DNA from: Corticimicrobacter populi
GTDB taxonomy: Bacteria > Pseudomonadota > Gammaproteobacteria > Burkholderiales > Burkholderiaceae_B
DNA length: 64,000 nucleotides
Assembly (NCBI RefSeq): GCF_003123725.1
Contig: NZ_QETA01000001.1
Location: forward strand, 930,001 to 994,000
Direction: 5' to 3'
Positions 9,800-18,414 of the stretch are shown piece after piece. The notes under the pieces were generated by a model. It had not been told where the DNA came from, ran no database searches, and saw nothing but the letters and a program-made list of their open reading frames with translations. How positions within the stretch are numbered: position 1 is the first letter of the stretch; each line of letters starts with the position of its first letter. A program made the position numbers and the translations under genes.

Positions 9800-10374
9800 C
9801 GGCGCGACAACAACTACTGATCGGTCTGCTGACTGGTGCACTGGCCTGGTGCCTGGGCTATCTCATCGCGCCACCCATGACCGGGCGTACAGCGCTCGGC
9901 TACCAAGCACTTCCCGAAGGCATGGCTGTGGCCGCAAGCACCGGCGAACAATCCATGGTGGACAACGGACGCCGCCTCTATGCCGATGCCTGCCTGTCCT
10001 GCCATCAGCCCCTGGGACAAGGACTTTCCACAGTCTTCCCCCCCCTGCGTGGCACAGACTGGGTCACAGGCTCGCCGGAACGGCTAGTCCTGGCAGTACT
10101 GCATGGCATTACTGGCCCCATTCAGGTCAACGGCACAACCTTCAACAGTTTTATGCCTGGTTTCAGCCAGCAACTCAATGATGAGGAGCTGGCTGCTGTC
10201 CTGAACTATATTCGCAACAGCTGGGGCAACCAGGGCAGCCCCCTGGATTCCACCCTGGTTGCCGACGTGCGTCAGCGCTCGGCAACACGCCAGGCCCCAT
10301 GGCGCAGCCAGGCAGAACTGGAGTCATTCCTGGACGATCTTTTTCCTGAGACAACGGAGCCAGGCACCCCATGA
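9796..10374 (+). CDS. Membrane-anchored c-type cytochrome
   Basis: A 192-residue monohaem cytochrome c. The N-terminal segment (LLIGLLTGALAWCLGYLIAPP) looks like an uncleaved anchor or signal. The haem motif CLSCH is at Cys66-His70, followed by the typical FPPLRGTDWV and a probable axial methionine in FNSFMPGF; LNDEELAAVLNYIRNSWGN closes the domain. It resembles the small cytochromes that feed electrons to periplasmic reductases or oxidases. It overlaps its neighbours by 4 bases at each end, so all these genes are probably translated together. The redox partner is not in the window. Confidence 0.9.
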   Translation: MTARQQLLIGLLTGALAWCLGYLIAPPMTGRTALGYQALPEGMAVAASTGEQSMVDNGRRLYADACLSCHQPLGQGLSTVFPPLRGTDWVTGSPERLVLAVLHGITGPIQVNGTTFNSFMPGFSQQLNDEELAAVLNYIRNSWGNQGSPLDSTLVADVRQRSATRQAPWRSQAELESFLDDLFPETTEPGTP

Positions 10375-11009
10375 AGCCCTTGCAGAAAACCCTGCTTGCC
10401 ATTGGTGGCGTGCTGCTGCTGGCCGTGGCGGCACTCTACCCGACCACCCGCGGCTTCCAGGCGCTGACAGCCGATACCGCGCGGCGCGTTGAACTGGCCC
10501 AGGATCCCAGGCCGTTGCCATCCATGACGCTGGTCGACCAGCAATGGCAGGCCTTCGACCTGCAAGCCTATCCGGGCCATCCGGGCCGCTGGACCGTGGC
10601 AACGCTGGTCTACACACAGTGCACGGCCATCTGCCGCGCCAGCGCCACCGGGCTGGCGTATATCCAGGAGGCACTGGCTGAACATCCGGCACTGGAAGGA
10701 CGCGTGCAGTTGCTGACACTCAGCTTCGATCCGGCTCGCGACACGCCTGAGCAACTCGATACCTATGCACGCCAGTTGCGGGCACGCGCTGACATCTGGC
10801 GCTTTGCCACCGTGACACAGGAAGCCGACCTGCTGCGTATGCTGAACCTGTTCGATATCATCGTACTGCCGGATCGCATGGGCGGCTATGATCACAATGC
10901 AGGCCTGTTCCTGATCAACCCGGAAGGTCGCATCATGCGTGCCTACGACGTCACCCGCCCAGATCTTGTGCTGGCCGATCTGCTGGCATTTTCCGCACTG
11001 GCACCATGA
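10371..11009 (+). CDS. Second SCO-family protein
   Basis: A 212-residue SCO/SenC-type thioredoxin-fold protein anchored by one N-terminal membrane segment (LLAIGGVLLLAVAALYP). The copper-binding pair is CTAIC (Cys84, Cys88) and the histidine is in YDHNAGLFL (His175), so the metal site looks complete. LLTLSFDPARDTPEQL matches the family's conserved strand. It differs from the first SCO (8303) in lacking a lipobox and in having a longer spacing between domain motifs, which suggests another target. It overlaps both neighbours by 4 bases. Confidence 0.9.
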   Translation: MKPLQKTLLAIGGVLLLAVAALYPTTRGFQALTADTARRVELAQDPRPLPSMTLVDQQWQAFDLQAYPGHPGRWTVATLVYTQCTAICRASATGLAYIQEALAEHPALEGRVQLLTLSFDPARDTPEQLDTYARQLRARADIWRFATVTQEADLLRMLNLFDIIVLPDRMGGYDHNAGLFLINPEGRIMRAYDVTRPDLVLADLLAFSALAP

Positions 11010-11575
11010 CACTACGCCGCTGCTGGTCCCATCCCCTGATCCCCGGTCTGCTGTTGCTGTTGACCGCACTGGCACGCCCCTGGCTGGAAGCCTCGATGGC
11101 ACGACACATGGCGCTGGAATTGCCGGCCCTGTTCATCGTGGGCTGGCTGTCGGCACGACATCTCAGACCTGCCGCGGGCACGCCGTTCTGTGCCTGGAAC
11201 CAGGAAGGCATCCCGGCCCTGCTGCTGGCCTCGCTGATCACACTGTTCTGGATGATCCCTCTGGCACTGGATGCAGCCGTCCTCGACCCAGCCGTGGCGG
11301 TGCTGAAAGTCTGTTCGGTCATCGCTGCCGGCTTGCTGGCCGGCTGGTGCTGGCCCCGCCTGCACCTGATCGTGCAGGCCCTGTTTCTCTTCAACTGGAC
11401 CGCCATGAACCTGCTGATCGGCATCCTTTACATCGGAGCCCCCCAGCAATTGTGCAGCACCTATCTGGCTGACGACCAGCTCTGGGCCGGACGTGGTCTG
11501 ATCACCTGGAGCATGGTCGCCATGGGTGGCTGGATCGGCTGGTGGGTCTTTCAGTTAAGGCGCAGGTTGCGCTGA
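11006..11575 (+). CDS. Unknown multi-pass membrane protein of the copper/cytochrome cassette
   Basis: A 189-residue hydrophobic protein with about five or six membrane segments (for example LIPGLLLLLTALARPWL, LPALFIVGWLSA, IPALLLASLITLFWMIPLAL, VCSVIAAGLLAGWC, MVAMGGWIGWWVFQL). I do not recognise a named family, but LCSTYLADDQLWAGRGL between the last two helices looks conserved-domain-like. Position and coupling (4-base overlap with the second SCO gene) suggest a role in oxidase assembly or copper delivery. Its 3' end overlaps the convergent PAS-GGDEF-EAL gene by 25 bases. Confidence 0.8.
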   Translation: MTLRRCWSHPLIPGLLLLLTALARPWLEASMARHMALELPALFIVGWLSARHLRPAAGTPFCAWNQEGIPALLLASLITLFWMIPLALDAAVLDPAVAVLKVCSVIAAGLLAGWCWPRLHLIVQALFLFNWTAMNLLIGILYIGAPQQLCSTYLADDQLWAGRGLITWSMVAMGGWIGWWVFQLRRRLR

Positions 11576-13698
11576 ATCTGAAGACTGTCGATCAGATCGG
11601 CACAGCTCATCGGCCTTCCGAGCAGGAAGCCCTGAGCCTGATCGCATTTCTGGCGTTGCAGCCAATGATGCTGGCGTTCGGTTTCTACCCCTTCAGCCAA
11701 CACCTCCAGCCCCAGCTTGTGCGCCATGGCAATGATCGCGCTGACTACGGTCGCCTGGCTGTCGGCCTGCTCGATTTCATTGATGAAAACACGGTCGATC
11801 TTGAGTCGCTGTACCGGAAAGCGGATCAGATAGGATAGGCTGCTGAAGCCCGTGCCGAAATCATCGATGGCGATGCTCACACCACGCTCACGCAACTGCG
11901 TCAGGATCGGCAGTACATCCTCGACACTATCCATCAGCGAGGTTTCCGTAATCTCCAGCTCGATAAGGCGCGGATCAGCCTCGCATTCCCGCAGGGTATC
12001 GTTCAAACTCGCAAGAAAGTCTTCGTGGATCAGTTGATGCGGGGACACATTAATGGCAATCCGCAATTCCGGCTCGCCCAGCACTGCACGCACTTGCCCA
12101 ATCTCTTCGCAAGCGCGACGCATGACCCAGGCTCCTATCGGTACGATCAGGCCACTGCTTTCAGCAATCGGAATGAACTGATCCGGACCGACGCTGCCCC
12201 AGACCGGATGCTGCCAGCGCAGCAATGCCTCAAGGGCGACCACCTTGCCGGTCGCCACATCATATTGCGGCTGATAGGCCAGCCAGAACTGATTGCGGTC
12301 AATGGCTGTTTCGAGTGCCTGCTCAAGCTCGTGGTGACGCGCCACGCGCTGGGCCATTTCCTGAGAAAAGGCCTGACACTGTGAGCGACCGCGCCGTTTG
12401 GCCTCGTACATGGCCATATCCGCGTACATCATCAGCGCGGCTGAATCCGTGGCATGATCAGGAGCCAGACTGATACCCAGGCTGGCCGTAATACGGAATT
12501 CATACTCATTGACGCGAATTGGCGTACCCAGGCGTGCCAGCAGTTTGGCGGCCAACCGCCGAGCATTGTCGAGGCTGCCGATATCAGGCAGCACAACGAT
12601 GAATTCATCCCCTCCCAGCCTGGCCACCGTATCGCTTTCACGTACGGCCTTGCGCAGCCTTTCGGCGACCTGAGCCAGCAGGTGGTCACCAATATGGTGT
12701 CCCAGCGAATCATTGATGCGCTTGAAGTTATCTAGGTCAATCAGCAACACACCCACCGAGTTGCCATACCGACTGATCCGTCTGAGCGCTGTATCGAGTC
12801 GGTCCTGCATCAGGACGCGATTTGGCAAACCGGTCAGAATATCGTGGTGGGCAATATGCTGGATATATTCATCGGCACGCTTGCGCTCGCTGATATCGAA
12901 CGCCATCGCCAGAAAGCCTGACACCCCCTCGCTGGCATCCTTGAGCGCAGACAGTGTCAGTTGCACCGGAAACTTGGAGCCATCCCGACGCACATACATC
13001 CACTCCTGCCCGCTGCCGCGTGCATGGCTGGCATACGCGACAAACAGACTGAAATCCTGAGGTCCCGCATTGTCGATATGTGCATGCGACAACTCCTGGA
13101 TTCGCAAGCGTATTTCTTCACCATCATGGATTTGCAGCAAATTGACCCGCCCGACCAGATCGGCGGCCTTGTGCCAGAGCATTTTCTCGCTGGTCGGATT
13201 CATGGATACGATCGTGCCCGAAAGATCCGTGGCGATGATCGAAAACGGTGCCGCCTCGATCATCGCTTGTGCCAGGTGCTGTGCCTTGGCGGCCTCGTTC
13301 TGGGCCTGCCTGCGTGCCGAGGCATCGTAGACCGACACCATCACCCAGGTTTCGCCATCGACCGGCAAGGCGTTGAGGCCCACCTCAACAGCCAGTTCCG
13401 ATCCATCCTTGCGACGGCCCCTGACCTCGCGTGAGGCCCCCATGACCCGGCTGACCGGATTGTCCATGAATGAACGCCGCATCCCCTCGTGGCGGGGACG
13501 ACTGCGCGAAGGAATCAGAACGTCGATGGACTGCCCATGCAACTGCGCCAGTTCATAGCCGAACAGGCGCGACGCATAAGTATTGGTATAAGTGATGATC
13601 CCGTTCTGATCTGTCAGCAACATGGCAAATGGCATCGAATCGACGATGCCATTCACCATGTTGCGCATTTCAGAGAGACCTGTTTCGTTTTGCTTCAT
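11551..13698 (-). CDS. PAS-PAS-GGDEF-EAL cyclic-di-GMP signalling protein
   Basis: A cytoplasmic protein of about 715 residues without membrane segments. Two PAS sensor regions come first (MPFAMLLTDQNGIITYTN; APFSIIATDLSGTIVSMNP), the second with a PAC tail. The diguanylate cyclase domain has an intact GGDEF (ARLGGDEFIVVLPD). The phosphodiesterase domain has EALLRW, INVSPHQL, ELEITETSLM, DDFGTGFSS and LKIDRVFI, so both catalytic sites look complete and the net activity cannot be predicted. Start choice is uncertain: the ATG at 13698 was taken, but a GTG at 13713 or internal ATGs near 13668 are possible because none has a clear SD. It is convergent with the copper cassette. Confidence 0.93.
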   Translation of the reverse strand: MKQNETGLSEMRNMVNGIVDSMPFAMLLTDQNGIITYTNTYASRLFGYELAQLHGQSIDVLIPSRSRPRHEGMRRSFMDNPVSRVMGASREVRGRRKDGSELAVEVGLNALPVDGETWVMVSVYDASARRQAQNEAAKAQHLAQAMIEAAPFSIIATDLSGTIVSMNPTSEKMLWHKAADLVGRVNLLQIHDGEEIRLRIQELSHAHIDNAGPQDFSLFVAYASHARGSGQEWMYVRRDGSKFPVQLTLSALKDASEGVSGFLAMAFDISERKRADEYIQHIAHHDILTGLPNRVLMQDRLDTALRRISRYGNSVGVLLIDLDNFKRINDSLGHHIGDHLLAQVAERLRKAVRESDTVARLGGDEFIVVLPDIGSLDNARRLAAKLLARLGTPIRVNEYEFRITASLGISLAPDHATDSAALMMYADMAMYEAKRRGRSQCQAFSQEMAQRVARHHELEQALETAIDRNQFWLAYQPQYDVATGKVVALEALLRWQHPVWGSVGPDQFIPIAESSGLIVPIGAWVMRRACEEIGQVRAVLGEPELRIAINVSPHQLIHEDFLASLNDTLRECEADPRLIELEITETSLMDSVEDVLPILTQLRERGVSIAIDDFGTGFSSLSYLIRFPVQRLKIDRVFINEIEQADSQATVVSAIIAMAHKLGLEVLAEGVETERQHHWLQRQKCDQAQGFLLGRPMSCADLIDSLQIQRNLRLN

Positions 13699-13921
13699 GG
13701 AGGTCGATGTCACAAGCGACGACGATCGAGCGCTCCATCTGCATCACGGATGAATTAACCGATCCTTGCATCACTGTTGCCTTTTTATTTCCCGAAAAAC
13801 CGGGAGAAACGTAATAAAAAAGAACTGAACGTGTGTGTTATTTAAAACACAGTGCGATTTTGTAATAAAAAATCAATTGCAAGGCAATGGCAATCTGGGT
13901 ACGACTTGAGTTTGGTCAAGC

Positions 13922-14446
13922 TCAGAAAGAATAGCGGTAATTGAGCTGCACCATATCCAGACCGGGATTTGGGCGCTTGATGCCAGCATTCGAATAATGA
14001 GACAGGCGCAGACCGATTTGCTGTGAAGACGACATCTGCCAGCCAATGCCAAGCTGGTCGGAAAACTGGAATGCCGTACTCAGGTTCTTGTCTGCAAATC
14101 GTGTACGGTTGAACGCACTCACGCCAATACCGGCTTCAAGGAAAACACTGTCGGTCATCCACCAGCGGAACATTGGCGTGGCAGCAACTTGCCACAGACT
14201 CGACGGCTTGCGCGAACCACGGGCGTGCCAATAAGCTACGCCGGCTTCAAGAGAGAGGTCGAACAGGGGACGGGAGTCGGATCCCTGGTAGGACCACAGC
14301 ACCGGAGACGTCCAATAGGCCTCGACACGCTCCATGCTGCCCGTAGCCCCGACACGCACACCCACGCCACCATTATCGGCGTGAGCGGCAGAAATACCAG
14401 AAACAGCCAGTGCCAGGGCACAAGCCAGTCGCGTCATTTTTTGCAT
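13922..14446 (-). CDS. pagL: PagL-like lipid A 3-O-deacylase
   Basis: A 174-residue outer-membrane barrel protein with a signal peptide ending near AAHA. The C-terminal RLSHYSNAGIKRPNPG is the PagL signature, with His150 and Ser152 at the places of the known catalytic His and Ser. The protein ends in YRYSF, a barrel-insertion terminus. PagL removes the 3-O acyl chain of lipid A in the outer membrane. At the spacing of the catalytic Glu of Pseudomonas PagL (His+14) an Asp (Asp164) is found here, a conservative change that may affect activity. The ATG at 14446 follows AAAAGG at good distance. It is the only gene between the c-di-GMP protein and the chemoreceptor. Confidence 0.85.
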   Translation of the reverse strand: MQKMTRLACALALAVSGISAAHADNGGVGVRVGATGSMERVEAYWTSPVLWSYQGSDSRPLFDLSLEAGVAYWHARGSRKPSSLWQVAATPMFRWWMTDSVFLEAGIGVSAFNRTRFADKNLSTAFQFSDQLGIGWQMSSSQQIGLRLSHYSNAGIKRPNPGLDMVQLNYRYSF

Positions 14447-14775
14447 TTTTAACCTTTTAAATCAAGACTCATGGCTGTTTAAAACGCCAGGTTGCCCCTC
14501 ATGATATTGCTAAGCACAACCGCTGTCTTTAGACAGTGACATTTTACAACACATGACATGGCGGTTTTTTGGTGTCAAGCGCCAGCAAACAGATAGGTAG
14601 CGCGATTTTCATGCATGCATTTGTTTCTATTTCCGACAAAAATACCAGGGAATATTTTGTTTGTGCTATCGTCTCACTCATATATATGACTGCATGTTAG
14701 TACATTTTTCACAATGGTCGCTCACAGCGCCGATTGCCACCTTCCGTTTGCTTCTCAATTCCGTAGGCCCATCCG
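14447..14775. other. AT-rich intergenic region between divergent pagL and chemoreceptor genes
   Basis: This 329-base gap holds the promoters of two divergent genes and is richer in A and T than its surroundings. On the plus strand a possible promoter is TTGTTT (14657-14662), 18 bases, then TATATA (14681-14686). On the minus strand a TTGACA lies at 14573-14578 but has no good -10 at proper distance. I see no small gene or RNA. Confidence 0.4.
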
Positions 14776-16347
14776 ATGACCTGGTTCAACAACCTGAAGA
14801 TTTCAGCCAAACTCCTGATATCCTTTATCACTCTGCTCATATTGATGACCATCGTCGGTCTGTTTGCCGTCTGGCAAATGTCCCAGGTCAATGGCGCAGC
14901 CAACGAGATTGCACGCCATTGGGCACCCAGCGTACGTATCAGTCTGACACTCGAGCGCGTCCTGGCGCGAGTCCGTTCCACTGAGTTCCAGCACATCCTC
15001 GGTGACCAGGCCCGCATGGCATCCCTGGAGAAAAGCCTGTCGGATCGCTACGGTGAATTCAAGTCTCTCGCAGCCGAATACCATCAGCTTGGCCTGAACG
15101 GGACCGAGCAGGCACGCCTCGACGAATTGCTCAAGACACTGGATGCCTACCTTGTAGCCCACCGGGAAATCCTCGCGACCTCACGCGCTGGAGCCAAGGA
15201 TGCCGCACTGGCACTGACATCGGGGGCATCCCTCAAGGCCTACCGGGATATCGAAAAACAATTCTCCGATCTTCGCAAATTCAGCCAGGAAGGCATCGAT
15301 GACGCCACCGCACAAGCCGATGCAGCCTATGCCTCGTCACAGCGCTGGATCATCGCCCTGCTCGGCTGCGGCGTACTGATTGGACTCCTGATGGCCGGAC
15401 TGGTGTCCCGAGCCATCAGCCGACCCCTGGACGCCGCCCTGAAATTATCACAACGTGTCGCCGAACAGGATCTGACTGCCGAGGTCAACGTACACAGTCG
15501 AGACGAAACCGGTCAACTGATGCAGGCGCTCAATACCATGAACGCCACCCTGTCCGGCGTGATCGGCAACGTGCGTCAGAGCACCGCCGTCATCAGCGCC
15601 GCAGCCAGTGAAATTGCCAGCGGCAACGCCGACCTGTCGAGCAGGACCGAATCGCAAGCGTCCAGCCTCGAGGAAACCGCCGCTGCCATGGAGCAATTGA
15701 CAGCGACCGTTCGGCAGAATGCCGACAATGCTGATGCGGCGCGCCAACTGGTCAATACGGCAGCGCAACTGGCAGGCGAAGGTGGCGAAATCGTCGAGCG
15801 CGTTGTCTCCAACATGGGAGCTATCCGCCAGACTTCAGGCAAGGTCGGCGACATTATCGGCGTCATCGATGGCATTGCCTTCCAGACCAACATCCTGGCA
15901 CTCAATGCTGCGGTGGAGGCCGCACGCGCCGGTGAACAGGGCCGTGGCTTTGCCGTGGTAGCCAGCGAGGTACGCAACCTTGCACAGCGATCGGCCGCTG
16001 CCGCACGTGAAATCAAAGAACTGATCGACGGATCGATCGAACAGGTTCGCGCTGGAGCCGACCTGGCCGACCAGGCGGGGGCTTCCATGCAACGCGTCGT
16101 GGATTCTGTGCGCCAGGTAACAGTCATCATGGGCGAAATCGCTGTCGCCAGCCGTGAGCAGCATACCGGCATCGAAGAAGTCGGCCATGCCGTGACACAG
16201 ATGGATGAAAGCACGCAGCAAAATGCCGCCCTGGTCGAACAGGCAGCTGCGGCCGCCCATTCCTTGCGTGATCAGGCAGTCGTGCTTGAAGAGTTGATGG
16301 CGATGTTCAAGTTGAAGCAGTCGGTACGCGTTGCACTGGCGGCCTGA
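14776..16347 (+). CDS. Methyl-accepting chemotaxis protein (Tar/Tsr type)
   Basis: A 523-residue chemoreceptor. The first membrane segment is near residues 11-32 ([21 protein letters not shown]). A periplasmic four-helix-bundle ligand domain follows, then a second membrane segment ([20 protein letters not shown]), a HAMP domain ([19 protein letters not shown]) and the signalling domain. The hairpin tip contains [20 protein letters not shown], the CheA/CheW contact region. The ligand is unknown. There is no C-terminal NWETF-like tether for CheR. Adaptation helices ([19 protein letters not shown]) are present. No che genes are nearby. Confidence 0.94.
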   Translation: MTWFNNLKISAKLLISFITLLILMTIVGLFAVWQMSQVNGAANEIARHWAPSVRISLTLERVLARVRSTEFQHILGDQARMASLEKSLSDRYGEFKSLAAEYHQLGLNGTEQARLDELLKTLDAYLVAHREILATSRAGAKDAALALTSGASLKAYRDIEKQFSDLRKFSQEGIDDATAQADAAYASSQRWIIALLGCGVLIGLLMAGLVSRAISRPLDAALKLSQRVAEQDLTAEVNVHSRDETGQLMQALNTMNATLSGVIGNVRQSTAVISAAASEIASGNADLSSRTESQASSLEETAAAMEQLTATVRQNADNADAARQLVNTAAQLAGEGGEIVERVVSNMGAIRQTSGKVGDIIGVIDGIAFQTNILALNAAVEAARAGEQGRGFAVVASEVRNLAQRSAAAAREIKELIDGSIEQVRAGADLADQAGASMQRVVDSVRQVTVIMGEIAVASREQHTGIEEVGHAVTQMDESTQQNAALVEQAAAAAHSLRDQAVVLEELMAMFKLKQSVRVALAA

Positions 16348-16502
16348 CGACACACTGGCCGGGCTCTGCATTGAAGTCCGGCCACACCTGTTTGTTCTCA
16401 ACGCATGGGGTCGCATGTTTTCATGCTTCGACAATACTTGTCGCACGCCCAAATTAAACACGCCTGATTGAATGCAGCCAAGAAAAAGCGCTGGCTGAAC
16501 GC

Positions 16503-16531
16503 AAAAAAGCCCGGTATGAACCGGGCTTTTT
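16503..16531 (-). terminator. Rho-independent terminator after the tRNA-Asn pair
   Basis: AAAAAAGCCCGG, a 6-base loop and CCGGGCTTTTT form a 7-bp GC-rich stem with T tracts on both strands. It lies 8 bases beyond the second tRNA gene and can also stop rightward transcription from the chemoreceptor gene. Confidence 0.85.
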
Positions 16532-16539
16532 CTTGAATC

Positions 16540-16615
16540 TGGCTCCCCAACCTGGACTTGAACCAGGGACCTGCGGATTAACAGTCCGTCGCTCTACCGA
16601 CTGAGCTATTGGGGA
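16540..16615 (-). tRNA. tRNA-Asn (anticodon GTT), downstream copy
   Basis: A 76-base gene, read on the minus strand from TCCCCAATAGCTCAGTCGGT to an encoded CCA end. The acceptor stem TCCCCAA pairs with TTGGGGA. The anticodon loop CTGTTAA gives GTT (Asn) and the T arm is GGTTCAAGTCC. It is identical in sequence to the copy at 16649-16724. Confidence 0.97.
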
Positions 16616-16630
16616 TCAAACAAGCTATAA

Positions 16631-16636
16631 ATTATA
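16631..16636 (-). promoter_or_regulatory. Extended -10 element in the spacer between the two tRNA-Asn genes
   Basis: The minus strand reads TATGCTATAAT, an extended -10 with a perfect TATAAT placed 15 bases before the second tRNA gene. A -35-like TTGGGG at 17 bases would lie in the acceptor end of the first tRNA. The second copy may therefore have its own promoter. Confidence 0.4.
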
Positions 16637-16648
16637 GCATAGTTTTTT

Positions 16649-16724
16649 TGGCTCCCCAACCTGGACTTGAACCAGGGACCTGCGGATTAACAGTCCGTCG
16701 CTCTACCGACTGAGCTATTGGGGA
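16649..16724 (-). tRNA. tRNA-Asn (anticodon GTT), upstream copy
   Basis: A 76-base gene identical to the copy at 16540-16615, including the encoded CCA. The cloverleaf arms are complete. The 33-base spacer to the next copy suggests the pair arose by tandem duplication. Confidence 0.97.
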
Positions 16725-16739
16725 TCAGTGAAGTCCGTT

Positions 16740-16769
16740 ATTCTAGCATAGGTAAAACCAGAAAAACAA
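16740..16769 (-). promoter_or_regulatory. Promoter of the tRNA-Asn pair
   Basis: On the minus strand TTGTTT (16764-16769), an 18-base spacer and TGCTAGAAT (extended -10, TAGAAT at 16740-16745) precede the first tRNA by about 15 bases. The -10 region matches the one in the spacer between the copies. Confidence 0.5.
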
Positions 16770-16780
16770 ACCCCAATTTT

Positions 16781-17581
16781 TTATTTCGAATCCGAGGCGA
16801 CCTCTTCTTCGGAACTGCCATCGTCCTGAACGGGGCGCTGCCCGCTGAGGATGGATTTGATCTTGAGCTCGTCCTCATCAGGCTCGCCGCGGGCTTCCCG
16901 CTCAGCCGTCTTGACCCCCTTGTGACGCACATCGGCACCATGCACCAGGTAGATGACGCGTTCGGCCATGTTTTTGGCATGATCGCCGATGCGCTCGATG
17001 GCGCGGGCGATGAAAATCATGTCGATGGCGCGGGAGATGGTGCGCGGGTCTTCGATCATGTAGGTGATCAGATGGCGCAATGCAGCCTTCCACTCGCGAT
17101 CGACAGCCTTGTCGCGACGCACAACCTCGGCAGCCTGCACGGCATCAAGGCGGGCAAAGGCATCCAGCGTCTGGCGCAGCATGTCCAGTACATCGCTGGC
17201 CATGTGGTGCAACTCGATGAGTGGCATTTCACGCGAGCCACCTTCGTAGATGCGGCGTGTCACCGAGGCGACCTTGCCTGCCTCGTCACCACATCGCTCC
17301 ATGTCGGTCAGCATCTTGGAAACCGCCAGCAGCATGCGCAGATCAATGGCGGCCGGCTGGTGCCGGGCCAGCACATGGCTGATGTGCTCGTCAATCTCGA
17401 CTTCCATCTGATTGACTTCTTTCTCGTGCGTACGCACCTTTTCAAGCAGCGCAAGATCACCATCGGCCAGTGCCAGGGCAGCCGTGTTGATCATGGTTTC
17501 GACTACGCCGCCCATGCGCAGGAAGCTGGAGCGTACAAGCTCCAGATCCGTGCTGAACTGCGTATAAGTATGCTCGGCCAT
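16781..17581 (-). CDS. phoU: PhoU-family phosphate signalling protein
   Basis: A protein of about 266 residues made of two three-helix PhoU domains. The metal-binding signatures are present: AVSKMLTDMERCGDEA in the first half and FIARAIERIGDHAKNMAE in the second. PhoU represses the PhoR-PhoB response when phosphate is plentiful and restrains the Pst transporter. The C-terminal 35 residues (acidic, GQRPVQDDGSSEEEVASDSK) are an extra unstructured tail. AAAGGAG lies before a double ATG; the second ATG (17581) has better spacing than the first (17584). No pst, phoB or phoR genes are in the window. Confidence 0.93.
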   Translation of the reverse strand: MAEHTYTQFSTDLELVRSSFLRMGGVVETMINTAALALADGDLALLEKVRTHEKEVNQMEVEIDEHISHVLARHQPAAIDLRMLLAVSKMLTDMERCGDEAGKVASVTRRIYEGGSREMPLIELHHMASDVLDMLRQTLDAFARLDAVQAAEVVRRDKAVDREWKAALRHLITYMIEDPRTISRAIDMIFIARAIERIGDHAKNMAERVIYLVHGADVRHKGVKTAEREARGEPDEDELKIKSILSGQRPVQDDGSSEEEVASDSK

Positions 17582-17656
17582 CATGGCTCCTTTCGATTCA
17601 ATCTATGAATACCGACCCAAGCGTGAAGCATATGACCTTTATGTGACAGGCATATG

Positions 17657-18361
17657 TCAAAGCGTCGCATCCCCCAGGCGCTGGATGCCGTTTTCGCCGG
17701 CCAGCAACGCAATGCGGGCCGGGGCCAGCGCAAAGAGCCCGCAGCAGACAACACCGGGGATATTGTTGCAGGCCGATTCCAGTTCTGCTGGCGACACGAT
17801 GTTCAGGCCTGACACATCGAGGATGCAATTGCCATTGTCGGTCACGAAGCCTTCGCGCAACACCGGCTTGCCGCCGTAGGCTTGCAGGCGGCGAGCCACC
17901 GACTGGCGAGCCATCGGGATCACTTCCAGCGGCAGCGGAAACGCACCGAGGCGCTGTACCAGCTTCGAGTCATCGGCAATGCAGACGAAACGCTGCGCTA
18001 CCGAGGCGACAATCTTTTCGCGAGTCAGCGCGCCGCCGCCTCCCTTGATCATGCACAGGTTGGCATCGATCTCATCGGCACCATCCACGTAGACCGGCAT
18101 GCTCGTCACGTCGTTCAAGTCCAGGACAGCAATGCCCGCTGCCTGCAGGCGCTGGGCGCTGCGCTCGGAACTGGCCACGGTCCCCCTGAAACGATTCTTG
18201 AGTACCGCCAGTTGATCGATGAAGCAGTCTGCCGTCGAACCTGTGCCCACACCGATGACGACACCCTCGGCCAGCAAGGGTTCGATCAGCTCGATGGCCG
18301 CTGCCGCAGCTTGCTGCTTGAGCGTCTGCGCGGATACGCGGGGAGAGGTGGCTTCAGACAT
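17657..18361 (-). CDS. rpiA: Ribose-5-phosphate isomerase A
   Basis: A 234-residue cytosolic enzyme interconverting ribose 5-phosphate and ribulose 5-phosphate in the pentose phosphate pathway. The substrate-binding motifs are [21 protein letters not shown] and [11 protein letters not shown], followed by the conserved EVIPMA; length and order are normal for RpiA. The ATG at 18361 has AGGA upstream and begins after a frame extension that would enter rmuC. It lies 53 bases after rmuC on the same strand and 75 bases before phoU. Confidence 0.96.
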   Translation of the reverse strand: MSEATSPRVSAQTLKQQAAAAAIELIEPLLAEGVVIGVGTGSTADCFIDQLAVLKNRFRGTVASSERSAQRLQAAGIAVLDLNDVTSMPVYVDGADEIDANLCMIKGGGGALTREKIVASVAQRFVCIADDSKLVQRLGAFPLPLEVIPMARQSVARRLQAYGGKPVLREGFVTDNGNCILDVSGLNIVSPAELESACNNIPGVVCCGLFALAPARIALLAGENGIQRLGDATL

Positions 18362-18414
18362 GTTTTTATCCTGTGTAGCTTGTTCAAAAATCCAACTGTC
18401 GGGCCGCGAGGCAT

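Noticed and set aside
14657-14740. A flagellar-type (sigma-28) promoter before the chemoreceptor
   Set aside because: GCCGATT is present but the expected TAAA at 15 bases upstream is not.
16354-16384. Hairpin TGGCCGG/CCGGCCA after the chemoreceptor gene
   Set aside because: The 7-bp stem has a 15-base loop and no T tract; the better terminator lies at 16503-16531.
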